In this document: piece after piece, positions 42,808 to 51,335 of the stretch | How the letters are laid out: every line of letters starts with the position of its first letter | Position numbering within the stretch: position 1 is the first letter of the stretch | Assembly (NCBI RefSeq): GCF_001280515.1 | Contig: NZ_LBIQ01000030.1 | Location: forward strand, 992,001-1,056,000 | Direction: 5' to 3' | DNA length: 64,000 nucleotides | Source of the DNA: Mangrovimonas sp. ST2L15 | GTDB taxonomy: Bacteria; Bacteroidota; Bacteroidia; Flavobacteriales; Flavobacteriaceae | The notes under the pieces: model-generated | Database searches by the model: none | Told to the model about the DNA's origin: nothing | Seen by the model: only the letters and a program-made list of their open reading frames with translations | Position numbers and translations under genes: made by a program

Positions 42808-43782
42808 ATGAATAATAAAGGTGCTATTTCAAATTTTATAGAAAAATATTATTTGCACTTTAATGCGGCCGCTTTGGTTGATGCAGCCAAGGCTTATGAG
42901 GATCAATTAAACAACGGTGCTAAAATGCTTGTTTCATTGGCAGGAGCTATGAGTACCGCAGAGTTAGGTAAAATATTTGCTGAGATGATTCGTCAAGATA
43001 AAGTACAAATCATTTCATGTACAGGTGCTAATCTTGAAGAAGATATTATGAATTTGGTGGCTCACTCGCATTATGAAAGAGTGCCAAATTACCGTGATTT
43101 AACACCAAAGGAAGAATGGGATTTATTGGAGAAAGGACTGAATCGAGTTACTGATACTTGTATCCCAGAAGAAGAGGCTTTTAGGAGACTTCAAAAACAC
43201 ATTCATAAAATCTGGAAAGATGCAGAGGATAATGGGGAGCGCTATTTTCCTCATGAATTTATGTATAAAATGTTGTTGTCTGGTGTCTTAGAAGAATATT
43301 ATGAAATCGATTTAAAAGACTCTTGGATGTATGCAGCAGCCGAGAAAAATTTACCAATTGTTGTTCCAGGGTGGGAAGACAGTACCATGGGGAATATCTT
43401 TGCTAGCTATGTTCTTAAAGGAGAATTAAAGGCTAGTACCATGAAATCAGGAATAGAATACATGGCTTTCTTGGCAGATTGGTACACTGATAATTCTGAG
43501 AATGGAATTGGATTTTTCCAAATAGGAGGTGGAATCGCAGGTGATTTCCCAATTTGTGTAGTCCCTATGCTTTATCAGGATATGGAAAGAACAGATACGC
43601 CATTTTGGAGTTATTTCTGTCAAATAAGTGATTCAACAACGAGTTATGGTTCTTATTCTGGAGCTGTTCCAAATGAAAAAATCACTTGGGGTAAATTAGA
43701 TATTGATACACCAAAATTTATTATAGAAAGTGATGCAACCATAGTTGCTCCGTTGATCTTTGCTTATTTATTAGACATGTAA
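42808..43782 (+). CDS. Deoxyhypusine synthase-like protein
   Basis: Protein of 324 residues in the deoxyhypusine synthase family, which moves the aminobutyl group of spermidine to an amine acceptor. Seen are the NAD-binding segment AGAMSTAELG (45-54), SCTGANLEEDI, QIGGGIAGDFP, and the catalytic-lysine motif ITWGK with Lys296, which corresponds to the active-site Lys of the eukaryotic enzyme. Bacteria have no eIF5A, so the acceptor must differ; a polyamine such as agmatine or putrescine is plausible. It follows the arginine-decarboxylase-like gene by 118 bp, with a hairpin between. Confidence 0.88.
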   Translation: MNNKGAISNFIEKYYLHFNAAALVDAAKAYEDQLNNGAKMLVSLAGAMSTAELGKIFAEMIRQDKVQIISCTGANLEEDIMNLVAHSHYERVPNYRDLTPKEEWDLLEKGLNRVTDTCIPEEEAFRRLQKHIHKIWKDAEDNGERYFPHEFMYKMLLSGVLEEYYEIDLKDSWMYAAAEKNLPIVVPGWEDSTMGNIFASYVLKGELKASTMKSGIEYMAFLADWYTDNSENGIGFFQIGGGIAGDFPICVVPMLYQDMERTDTPFWSYFCQISDSTTSYGSYSGAVPNEKITWGKLDIDTPKFIIESDATIVAPLIFAYLLDM

Positions 43783-43794
43783 CCAAATAAAAAA

Positions 43795-44103
43795 ATGATT
43801 AGAAAAATTGTTGATTACCAAAAATTAAACGGTGAAATTTTGGACCTTTTAGTTGAAAAATTTCCTGATGGTTATGATGATGATGATATCATATCATTCA
43901 GAAATGCCAAAAATGAAATTGTAGAGGCCGTGGAAGTAAGAACTGATGATACCATTTATTTAGTAAAAGTGGGCGTGCGTTTGGTTCAAGCCATGGAAAA
44001 CTATTCTGAAGATGACGACGATGATAACGACGATTCTACAGAAGAAAAGGACTCTCTTGACATCGAGATGGAAGATGCCGAGATGGAAGAAGACGAAGAT
44101 TAG
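43795..44103 (+). CDS. Small acidic hypothetical protein
   Basis: Protein of 102 residues with a short ordered part (about 1-68, IVDYQKLNGEILDLLVEKFPDG, VEVRTDDTIYLVKVGVRL) and a strongly acidic C-terminal tail (about 74-102) made almost only of Asp, Glu and Ser. I recognise no motif. It starts 12 bp after the DHS-like gene, so the two are probably co-transcribed. Codon repeats of GAT and GAC encode the acidic runs. A protein-interaction or nucleic-acid-mimic role is possible but unsupported. Confidence 0.75.
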   Translation: MIRKIVDYQKLNGEILDLLVEKFPDGYDDDDIISFRNAKNEIVEAVEVRTDDTIYLVKVGVRLVQAMENYSEDDDDDNDDSTEEKDSLDIEMEDAEMEEDED

Positions 44104-44128
44104 TACAATTAATATTCTTATTTTTTAA

Positions 44129-44359
44129 ATGAAAACAGCTGTTTTTAAATCCTACAAAAAAGGATATTATACTTTTACTTTTGAAAGCGGTGAAGACATG
44201 GTGTTTGAAGAAATTCATCCGCGTGTTCTGAAACAATTTGACCTTAAAAATGACAAAAGTTTGATTGATAAAGAGTTTAAATTAACTTTTGTTGAAATTT
44301 TTGAGGATGATGACCAAGATTTCGTAATTTACAGAGTGGAAAGTCTTAAGCCACTTTAA
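44129..44359 (+). CDS. Small hypothetical protein (76 residues)
   Basis: Compact mixed alpha/beta-looking protein without signal or membrane segment (KSYKKGYYTFTFESGEDMVF, VEIFEDDDQDFVIYRVESL). I recognise no family. It lies 25 bp after the acidic protein gene and 11 bp before the VOC gene on the same strand, which supports a real gene in an operon. Confidence 0.65.
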   Translation: MKTAVFKSYKKGYYTFTFESGEDMVFEEIHPRVLKQFDLKNDKSLIDKEFKLTFVEIFEDDDQDFVIYRVESLKPL

Positions 44360-44370
44360 AATTTCATATT

Positions 44371-44784
44371 ATGGAGACGTCATTTCACATGTCGTTGCCT
44401 TGTTTGAGTGTAAGGGAAACAAAAAGCTTTTATACCAATAACATAGGCGCAACCCTAGGTAGAGAGACCCAAACATGGGTAGATGTCAATTTGTTTGGAC
44501 ATCAACTTACCTTTATTAAAGCAGGCAAGTTTGATTTTAATAATCCAAATTATGTGTTTGAAGGTAAAATTTTGCCTTCTTTCCATTTTGGGATTATTGT
44601 AGGTCAAAAGGTTTGGAATGATATATATGGAAAACTTAAAAATTTGAAACTTCAATTGGTGACCCAAGCCACTTTTTTGGAAGATCAAGCTGGTGAGCAT
44701 AATTCCTTTTTTATAAAGGACCCTAATGGTTATATGCTAGAATTTAAAACCTTTAAAAACGAGGGAGAAACCTTTAAGATTTAA
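44371..44784 (+). CDS. VOC-superfamily (glyoxalase/dioxygenase-like) protein
   Basis: Protein of 137 residues with the vicinal-oxygen-chelate pattern: an N-terminal half SLPCLSVRETKSFYTNNIGA and a C-terminal half ending HNSFFIKDPNGYMLEFKTF, where the final Glu is a typical metal ligand. The histidine near SFHFGIIV could be another ligand. Substrate and reaction cannot be assigned. Its stop overlaps the next start by one base (TAATG). Confidence 0.85.
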   Translation: METSFHMSLPCLSVRETKSFYTNNIGATLGRETQTWVDVNLFGHQLTFIKAGKFDFNNPNYVFEGKILPSFHFGIIVGQKVWNDIYGKLKNLKLQLVTQATFLEDQAGEHNSFFIKDPNGYMLEFKTFKNEGETFKI

Positions 44785-45569
44785 TGTATCAAGTTGTTGC
44801 CTATCATGTGGCAAGTACCATCAATATAAAAATATGTAGACAAGAGCTGCAGCACGAACTGCAGCTCTTGTTTCATGACAGCGACGAACTTTTCTATAAA
44901 ACTTCAGAAGATAAGTTTGTGTATATTTTCCATTATGGAATTGTTAGTTTTTTTAATCTCCAAACAGCAGAAATAGATGATGTTTTGGAGAAAATAAAGC
45001 CTTTTTGCAAAAACTATGATTCCAAAGTGCTTTCAGAAGATATGAAAGTAGAGATTCAACCAAATGCCTTAAGTGCCGAATTTGAAAAGGCTGTTCTTCC
45101 AAGGTTGGATAAAGAGATGATTCGCCTAGTGATGCTTAATACGTCACAATCTGTTGCATTAGACAAGTTTTCTGAAATAACAGAAGATCTTTTGGTGGAA
45201 ACAAATAGTCATACACTTTTTCTTGAACAAAAGGGAAAATTGGATATTTCGGGAGCCAAATTGAAACGCTTTATTGCCAAGGTTCTAAACATTAAAAATA
45301 AGATATCAGAACACTTATATATTTTTGATTCTCCAGATAGTACTTGGGGAAATGAGGAATTGGACACCTTAAATACACAATTAAAAAAGTCGTTTGATCT
45401 ACATGATCGATACCAACTTATTCACGATAGAATAGAGATCATTAAGGAAAATTTAGATCTTTTTAAAGATATTATGTATCACAGCGAGAGCAGCAAACTG
45501 GAATGGATAATTATCATCCTCATATTGGTTGAAGTGATTGATCTATTTATTGGTAAGATCTTTTTTTAA
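44784..45569 (+). CDS. RMD1/DUF155 family protein with C-terminal membrane anchor
   Basis: Protein of 261 residues. The body (about 40-215) fits the RMD1/DUF155 family, with DKFVYIFHYGIVSFFNL and the late segment SPDSTWGNEELDTL then a helical stretch. One hydrophobic segment near the end (about 241-258, WIIIILILVEVIDLFI) anchors it in the membrane, as in the yeast and bacterial relatives. The molecular function is not established. The 5' part of the coding sequence contains a perfect 13-bp inverted repeat. Its end overlaps the convergent hydrolase gene by 4 bp. Confidence 0.8.
   Translation: MYQVVAYHVASTINIKICRQELQHELQLLFHDSDELFYKTSEDKFVYIFHYGIVSFFNLQTAEIDDVLEKIKPFCKNYDSKVLSEDMKVEIQPNALSAEFEKAVLPRLDKEMIRLVMLNTSQSVALDKFSEITEDLLVETNSHTLFLEQKGKLDISGAKLKRFIAKVLNIKNKISEHLYIFDSPDSTWGNEELDTLNTQLKKSFDLHDRYQLIHDRIEIIKENLDLFKDIMYHSESSKLEWIIIILILVEVIDLFIGKIFF
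44840..44871. repeat. Perfect 13-bp inverted repeat inside the DUF155-like gene
   Basis: ACAAGAGCTGCAG (44840-44852), loop CACGAA, CTGCAGCTCTTGT (44859-44871). It is more G/C-rich than its surroundings and starts 57 bases into the coding sequence (encoding RQELQHELQL). Confidence 0.9.
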
Positions 45570-46390
45570 AGAATTCTCTTAAGGGCGTCGTAATAGGCTT
45601 TAGTAATGTGTAAGCCATTGTGCCCCCCATCTGTTATCATATTCAATTCTATTTGCTTGGGGTTAAGATCCTTTAGTTTTTTGGCATTTAGGTCAGGGTT
45701 AACCAAAAAATCTCTTGTCCCACTAAATATCTTAATAGGGCAAGTTACTGCCTTGATGTATTGGAATGTAGGAATGTCATAACGAACCAAAAATTCGGGA
45801 ACGGGGGGAGCTATTTGTTCCGAAACCAATATTTTCCATGAATAGTAAGGCGCGTTCAAAATGAGCATTTTGGGATTGTTCTTAGAAGCCGCGTAAGTAG
45901 CTAACCCACTTCCTAAAGAATATCCAAGAACTATAATGTCCTTTTCAGCATAAGATTTTTTAGTGTAGTCATAAACCTTGAGAGCGTCATTCAATAATTG
46001 ATCGGTATTTTCATAAGCACCATCGCTTTTACCATATCCGCGATAGTCAAAAAAGAGGATGTCATAACCGTTGTCTAGGTATAATGGCGCTCGTTTCCCC
46101 CAATCATGAATGGCCCCGGCATTACCATGGTAGTATAGTATGATACCTTTTGAGGGTTCTTTAGTTTTAAAAAGAAGGGCATTCAAATCAACGTTTTCTG
46201 CAACGGGAATATTGATTTCTTTAAATGGTTGTTCAAATTGAAAGGTGTAATCTTTCTTCAAAATTTTAGGGTTGAAGAAAAATTTCTCTTGTTTAAAATA
46301 GAGGAAGATGAAAAACAGGAGATGTAAAACTGCAATAACAATTAAAACTCTTAACGTTCTTCTAACAATCTTTTTTAAATTTATTTTCAA
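45566..46390 (-). CDS. Membrane-anchored alpha/beta hydrolase (BEM46/ABHD13-like)
   Basis: Hydrolase of 274 residues with an N-terminal membrane anchor (about 11-31, TLRVLIVIAVLHLLFFIFLY). The oxyanion segment reads YYHGNAGAIHDW, then FFDYRGYGKSDG, and the nucleophile elbow GYSLGSG has Ser158. The acidic residue is in SGTRDFLV and the histidine in DGGHNGLH. This pattern fits the ABHD13/BEM46 group of unknown substrate. The gene lies 3 bp after the purine nucleoside phosphorylase gene and is probably in its operon. Confidence 0.88.
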   Translation of the reverse strand: MKINLKKIVRRTLRVLIVIAVLHLLFFIFLYFKQEKFFFNPKILKKDYTFQFEQPFKEINIPVAENVDLNALLFKTKEPSKGIILYYHGNAGAIHDWGKRAPLYLDNGYDILFFDYRGYGKSDGAYENTDQLLNDALKVYDYTKKSYAEKDIIVLGYSLGSGLATYAASKNNPKMLILNAPYYSWKILVSEQIAPPVPEFLVRYDIPTFQYIKAVTCPIKIFSGTRDFLVNPDLNAKKLKDLNPKQIELNMITDGGHNGLHITKAYYDALKRIL

Positions 46391-46393
46391 ATA

Positions 46394-47218
46394 TTACAGG
46401 GATTTAATCAGTTGCTTAAACAAAGTGATCATCTGGGGTTCTGCTTTATTGGCAATAGCCACAATTTCTTCCAAACTCACTGGTTTTAGGTTATCTGGAT
46501 CACATTCATCTGTTAAAACCGAAACAGCAGCAACATTTAATTTTAGGTGATTGGCTACAATGACTTCGGGAACAGTACTCATACCCACGGCATCAGCTCC
46601 TATAATTTTTAACATTCTGTATTCTGCTTTGGTTTCAAGTTGAGGACCGAACATACTGGCATAAACTCCCGAATGAAGCACGATTCCTTCCCTTTTTGCA
46701 ATTTCTTTAAACTGCGTGTTTATTTCCACATCATAGGGTTGACTCATATCCACAAAGCGTTCTCCTAAGAGTGAAACACCTTTAAAAGCTAATGGAGAAT
46801 CACCTTGAAGATTGATGTGGTCTTCAATAAGCATCAACTCACCTTTTTTATAATTGAGGTTAATAGCACCAGAGGCATTTGATACCAAAAGCGTATGGAT
46901 GCCCAGTTTATGCATGATTCGAACAGGGAAGGTTACGTCTTGCATGGTATACCCTTCATAAACATGAAAGCGACCTTGCATAACAATGACCTTTTTGCCT
47001 TCTAAAAGACCATAAATCAGTTTTCCTTTATGAAACTCAACTGTTGCCGTAGGAAAATTGGGAATGTGGTTATAACTTACCTCTTTGATTATTTCAATGT
47101 CATCTACCAATTGACCAAGTCCAGTTCCTAAAATAATTCCTACTTCTGCCTTTTCAAAACCGCGGCTTGTGAGATACTCAACAGTTTCGTTGATATAATT
47201 TATGGTGTAGTTAAACAT
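46394..47218 (-). CDS. Purine-nucleoside phosphorylase
   Basis: Cytoplasmic enzyme of 274 residues in the trimeric PNP group that splits purine nucleosides with phosphate into base and ribose-1-phosphate. Seen are the phosphate-binding GIILGTGLGQLV, MQGRFHVYEGY with the conserved His, NASGAINL, the substrate segment FGPQLETKAEYRML, GADAVGMSTVPE, and the purine-site SVLTDECDPDNL. No signal peptide is present. Confidence 0.94.
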   Translation of the reverse strand: MFNYTINYINETVEYLTSRGFEKAEVGIILGTGLGQLVDDIEIIKEVSYNHIPNFPTATVEFHKGKLIYGLLEGKKVIVMQGRFHVYEGYTMQDVTFPVRIMHKLGIHTLLVSNASGAINLNYKKGELMLIEDHINLQGDSPLAFKGVSLLGERFVDMSQPYDVEINTQFKEIAKREGIVLHSGVYASMFGPQLETKAEYRMLKIIGADAVGMSTVPEVIVANHLKLNVAAVSVLTDECDPDNLKPVSLEEIVAIANKAEPQMITLFKQLIKSL

Positions 47219-47325
47219 GGTTGTTCTTTAATTTTTGAGATATAAAGATAGGAAGATTGGTTTTGACAAACCAACAGGAAGTTTATAAGAATGAAGTTTT
47301 TATTTATTCTTTCTAAAAGACAAGT

Positions 47326-48015
47326 TTAAATTTTAAACGTAAAACCTTCTGAAACTTTTTGGTCATACTTTTCTTTGTCAAATTTGTGGAGGTAGGAACC
47401 CTTTCGAGAAGATTCCATATCCTTTTCATCCAGTCTGATTAAGACATCCAAAGAATTAATTTTACTTATAAAATTTCGTTTATCCAATTTGGTGTCCAAA
47501 ATAGATTCGTACAGATTCTGAAGTTGTTTCATCGTGAATTTTTCCGGCAATAACTCAAAACCAATGGGTTTTGTGGAGGCTCTATAACGAAGTCTTCTAA
47601 TGGCGTGTTTGACCATTTGGTCGTGGTCAAAAATCAATTTAGGAGCCTTGTCAATACTAAACCACTGTGCAGAAAACTGCTCATTCAGTTCGTTGTTATG
47701 ATCTTCAATATTTATAAGGGCATAATAACTGACAGATATGGTGCGCTCCTGTGGATCTCGATCAATTTCACTAAACGTATAAAACTGTTCCAAATAGACA
47801 TCATCCAAACCAGTTAAGTGTTTTAAAACTCTACTAGCGGCATCATCTAAGTTTTCTTCTTGTTTTAAAAATCCACCAATTAATGACCATTTACCTTTCT
47901 CTGGTTCAAAGTCCCTTTTAATCAATAGGATTTTTAAACGATCGTTGTCAAAACCAAAAATGATACAGTCAACTGCTAGAAGAACCTTATCCTTTTCATT
48001 ATAGTTGTTTAACAT
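47326..48015 (-). CDS. araR: Nudix-fold transcriptional regulator, AraR-like
   Basis: Protein of 229 residues with an N-terminal Nudix fold (about 10-140) and a C-terminal winged helix (about 150-225, KFTMKQLQNLYESIL), the layout of NrtR/AraR regulators. The Nudix box aligns from Gly48, but its three catalytic glutamates are replaced: the REUxEExGU stretch reads RVLKHLTGL (62-70). It should therefore bind a ligand without hydrolysing it. Bacteroides AraR, a Nudix regulator, responds to L-arabinose; this gene is divergent from an arabinan locus, so the same role is inferred. Confidence 0.85.
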   Translation of the reverse strand: MLNNYNEKDKVLLAVDCIIFGFDNDRLKILLIKRDFEPEKGKWSLIGGFLKQEENLDDAASRVLKHLTGLDDVYLEQFYTFSEIDRDPQERTISVSYYALINIEDHNNELNEQFSAQWFSIDKAPKLIFDHDQMVKHAIRRLRYRASTKPIGFELLPEKFTMKQLQNLYESILDTKLDKRNFISKINSLDVLIRLDEKDMESSRKGSYLHKFDKEKYDQKVSEGFTFKI

Positions 48016-48070
48016 AGGGGAATTGGAATTTAGGGGTCAATATAATAAGAATGCACATGTTTTCATAGTG

Positions 48071-48090
48071 TTTACGAGTAATTACGTGAA
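48071..48090. promoter_or_regulatory. Candidate operator near the Nudix regulator
   Basis: TTTACG (48071-48076), eight bases, CGTGAA (48085-48090) is an inverted repeat with one G-T mismatch. It lies 56 bp upstream of the regulator start and could serve autoregulation. Inference. Confidence 0.3.
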
Positions 48091-48171
48091 ATTAAATGTA
48101 AAAAACACAATTATTAATATGATAAATATAAGCGTATAAAAATAAATAAATATCAAATAATAGTAAAATAA

Positions 48172-48203
48172 TTTGCGTATATCAAAAAACTTTGATTACT
48201 TTG
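48172..48203 (+). promoter_or_regulatory. Promoter of the arabinan susC-susD operon
   Basis: TTTG (48172-48175), 20 nt and TTACTTTG (48196-48203) fit the Bacteroidota promoter, with one or two mismatches at the 5' end of the -7 element. It lies 57 bp upstream of susC. Confidence 0.6.
48181..48196. promoter_or_regulatory. Candidate operator between the -33 and -7 elements
   Basis: ATCAAA-AAAC-TTTGAT is a perfect 6-bp inverted repeat lying exactly between the two promoter elements, a place where a bound repressor would block transcription. The AraR-like regulator is the obvious candidate protein. Confidence 0.45.
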
Positions 48204-48260
48204 AAAAGTGTGAAATAGACACTTATAAACTCTTTTAAACTAATTCAAAACTATTTTAAT

Positions 48261-51200
48261 ATGATAACAACCAAATTATCAATTGGGAATCATTTAAATA
48301 CCAAGTTGAAACACGGCTTGTTTTTAATGATTTTGTTTTTGTTGTCCGCGAGTGGTTTCGCCCAACAGAAAAAAACAATTACAGGGACGGTCACTTCGCC
48401 TGTGGATAACTTACCGCTTCCGGGTGTAAATGTCATTATCAAAGGGACCACTACGGGTGTAGCGACCGATTTTGATGGGAATTATGCCATTGAAGCTGCT
48501 TCAGGTGACATTTTGGTCTTTTCTTTTATTGGATTTCAATCAAAAGAGGTGCCGGTAGGGGAAAATTCTATACTTAATATTTCACTTGAAGAAAATGTTT
48601 CTGCCTTAAACGAAATCGTTGTAGTTGGGTATGGAACCAAAAAGAAGTCTGATTTAACAGGTTCAGTAAGTGTCGTGGATGTTGAAGATGCGCAAAAAAC
48701 GATCACTTATGATGTAGCAAAAATGATTCAAGGTCAAGCGCCTGGTGTTACCGTGCAATCTTCTGGGGAACCTGGAGGTTTTGTGAATATTAAAATTCGT
48801 GGTATTACATCTTTTAGGGATAATAACCCCTTGTTTGTAATTGATGGAGTGATTGTTAACGATCCTTATGATTTTCCAACTGGAGATATTGAGTCCATTC
48901 AGATTTTAAAAGATGCCTCCTCTGCTGCTATTTATGGTGCTCGTGGGGCTAATGGGGTTGTAATCATTACAACCAAAAAGGGAAAAGAAGGTAAAATTGG
49001 TGTTAGCTATAAAAACACCATTGGATTTCAGAATGTGCCAGAGAATAGATGGTACTCTATGATGAATAGAGAGGAATATCAGCGCATGATTCGTCAGGCG
49101 GAGGCTAACAATCCCAATGTACCAATAACACCTGGAAATTACCCAGATAATGATCTATATATAGATGATGTGGATACAGATTGGCAGGATGCCGCCTTTA
49201 GAACGGGAATGGTGGAAAATCATACCGTGACCTTTAATGGAGGGGCTAAAGCTCTGAACTATAATGCTAATTTTGACTACTTTAAGAATACCAGTTATAT
49301 GGAAACGCCTCAGGCATACCAAAGATATGCGGGAACCATTAATATCAATGGAGAAAAAGGAAGGTTTAAATATGGGGCAAAGTTATCATACACAGAATCA
49401 GATAAAGAAAATTTCAACGAATACATAGCTGGAACAAGCTCGATGATTAACTTGTTACAAGCTATTCCAACTATGCCTGTTTATGATCCAAATCGTTTGG
49501 GGGGGTATGGAGGCGCCGACAACTTAACTCAAAAAGCAATTACCCTAAATGTAATAGGTTTCAACAATTTAATTACTAACGAGAATCTGAGAAACCGTTT
49601 TGTTGGGAATGTTTGGGGAGAATTAGAAATTTTAAAAGGACTAAAATATAAAATCAGCGTGAGTGCTGATAAATTGCATTGGAAAAACAGATTTTATAAT
49701 CCTCCAAGTGATTTAGGCTGGTACTATATTACAACTCCAGATGAGGCTGCTTTGGATGTTAATACAGGGCAAAGCACTAGGACTATTTTAAATAATTTAT
49801 TAACTTATGATGTGACCTTGGCTGAAAAACACCAGATTAATTTGCTTGCTGGTATGATTGAAGAACGCAACGATTACTATAACCATTTTTCTAGAGGGGT
49901 AGGTTTCCAACCGGGGTCTTTCTCATTGCTTCAATATGCAGATAGCAAAAATGCCGAAGAATACAACTCGGTTGAAACCTATAAATCTTATATCAGTCGA
50001 TTGGATTATACCTTTGACGAAAAATATTTGTTAACCGTTAATTTCCGTCAAGATAAGTCATCAAAATTTTCTCAAAACTTTAATACGGGGAATTACTTTT
50101 CTGTATCTGGAGCCTGGAAATTGCATGAAGAAGAATTTGTTCATCTACCTTCTTGGTGGAACACATTGAAGCTAAGAGGTGGTTATGGCCAATTAGGTAA
50201 TAATACAATAGGATTATATGAATTTGCAACTACAATAAATCCATTTGCCAGTTATGTTTTTGGTGATACCGAAGCTCCTGGTTCTACGGTTGTGAAAATA
50301 GTTGACCCAGATATCAAATGGGAAGATACTGAATCTACCAACGTAGCAGCTGAATTTGGACTTTTTGATAACAAATTGCAGTTTACGGCTGAGTGGTTTA
50401 AAAGAAAATCAACAGACTTATTGGCTGATGTGCCAATACCATATTCTTCAGGATCTTTTCCTATCTTATTGACTACTAATGCAGGGACTGTAGAAAATAC
50501 AGGTTTGGAATTCACTTTGAATTATGGGAATTCAAATAAAGATTTTAAATACAACATCTCAGCTAATTTGGGTACATTAAAAAATGAAGTTGTCAAAATT
50601 GGAAACGATGATACACCAATAACCTCGGGAGTTGGAAGAACAGAAGTCGGACGTTCAGCAGGGGAAATTTATGTATATGAAACGGAAGGGATCTTTCAGA
50701 ATCAAGATGAAATTGATAATCATGCCTTCCAAGCTAATGCAGCCCCAGGGGATGTGAAGTTCCGCGATGTGAATGGGGATGGATTAATTACAGATGCTGA
50801 TAGAACATTCCAAGGAAGTGTAATTCCAAAAATTTCTTACGGACTGAATTTTAGTTGTAACTATAAAAATATTGATTTTTCGATGTTCTTTCAAGGGGCG
50901 GCTGGACATAAAATTTACAACGGAACCTATAATTCACTTATGACAGGTGATTATGTGAATAATCATACCGATATGAACAATTATTGGACACCAAATAATA
51001 CCAATACGGATGTGCCTAGACCAGTTATTGGTGATCCTAATGCCAATAATAGAGCTTCAGATCGATTTGTGGAGAATGGTGATTACGTTAGGTTGCAAAG
51101 TTTAGAATTAGGCTATAACATTCCATTGCCTGAAAACAAAGTGCTTGAAAGAGCAAGAGTCTATGCATCTGGACAAAATTTATTTGTAATTACAAATTAC

Positions 51201-51311
51201 AGCGGATATGACCCTGACTTCATTAGTGATGGCCTGTTTAATAGAGGATATGAATTTGGATCTTTCCCTAACCCACGAACGATTGCCTTTGGGGTTCAGG
51301 TTGATTTTTAA
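48261..51311 (+). CDS. susC: SusC/RagA-family TonB-dependent transporter (arabinan locus)
   Basis: Outer-membrane oligosaccharide channel of 1016 residues. A signal peptide ends near SGFAQ (about 35). The carboxypeptidase-regulatory-like domain follows (PLPGVNVIIKGTTTG, TDFDGNYAI), then LNEIVVVGYGTKKKSDLTGS and the plug with KDASSAAIYGARGANGVV. The barrel ends NPRTIAFGVQVDF. It starts a rightward operon, divergent from the AraR-like regulator, and is followed 24 bp later by its SusD partner. Import of arabino-oligosaccharides is inferred from the enzymes downstream. Confidence 0.95.
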   Translation: MITTKLSIGNHLNTKLKHGLFLMILFLLSASGFAQQKKTITGTVTSPVDNLPLPGVNVIIKGTTTGVATDFDGNYAIEAASGDILVFSFIGFQSKEVPVGENSILNISLEENVSALNEIVVVGYGTKKKSDLTGSVSVVDVEDAQKTITYDVAKMIQGQAPGVTVQSSGEPGGFVNIKIRGITSFRDNNPLFVIDGVIVNDPYDFPTGDIESIQILKDASSAAIYGARGANGVVIITTKKGKEGKIGVSYKNTIGFQNVPENRWYSMMNREEYQRMIRQAEANNPNVPITPGNYPDNDLYIDDVDTDWQDAAFRTGMVENHTVTFNGGAKALNYNANFDYFKNTSYMETPQAYQRYAGTININGEKGRFKYGAKLSYTESDKENFNEYIAGTSSMINLLQAIPTMPVYDPNRLGGYGGADNLTQKAITLNVIGFNNLITNENLRNRFVGNVWGELEILKGLKYKISVSADKLHWKNRFYNPPSDLGWYYITTPDEAALDVNTGQSTRTILNNLLTYDVTLAEKHQINLLAGMIEERNDYYNHFSRGVGFQPGSFSLLQYADSKNAEEYNSVETYKSYISRLDYTFDEKYLLTVNFRQDKSSKFSQNFNTGNYFSVSGAWKLHEEEFVHLPSWWNTLKLRGGYGQLGNNTIGLYEFATTINPFASYVFGDTEAPGSTVVKIVDPDIKWEDTESTNVAAEFGLFDNKLQFTAEWFKRKSTDLLADVPIPYSSGSFPILLTTNAGTVENTGLEFTLNYGNSNKDFKYNISANLGTLKNEVVKIGNDDTPITSGVGRTEVGRSAGEIYVYETEGIFQNQDEIDNHAFQANAAPGDVKFRDVNGDGLITDADRTFQGSVIPKISYGLNFSCNYKNIDFSMFFQGAAGHKIYNGTYNSLMTGDYVNNHTDMNNYWTPNNTNTDVPRPVIGDPNANNRASDRFVENGDYVRLQSLELGYNIPLPENKVLERARVYASGQNLFVITNYSGYDPDFISDGLFNRGYEFGSFPNPRTIAFGVQVDF

Positions 51312-51335
51312 AAATTAATATGAAATTGAGAAAAT

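Noticed and set aside
43870-44100. Runs of GAT/GAC triplets resembling a microsatellite
   Set aside because: They encode an in-frame acidic tail and vary in codon choice, so they are coding rather than a simple repeat tract.
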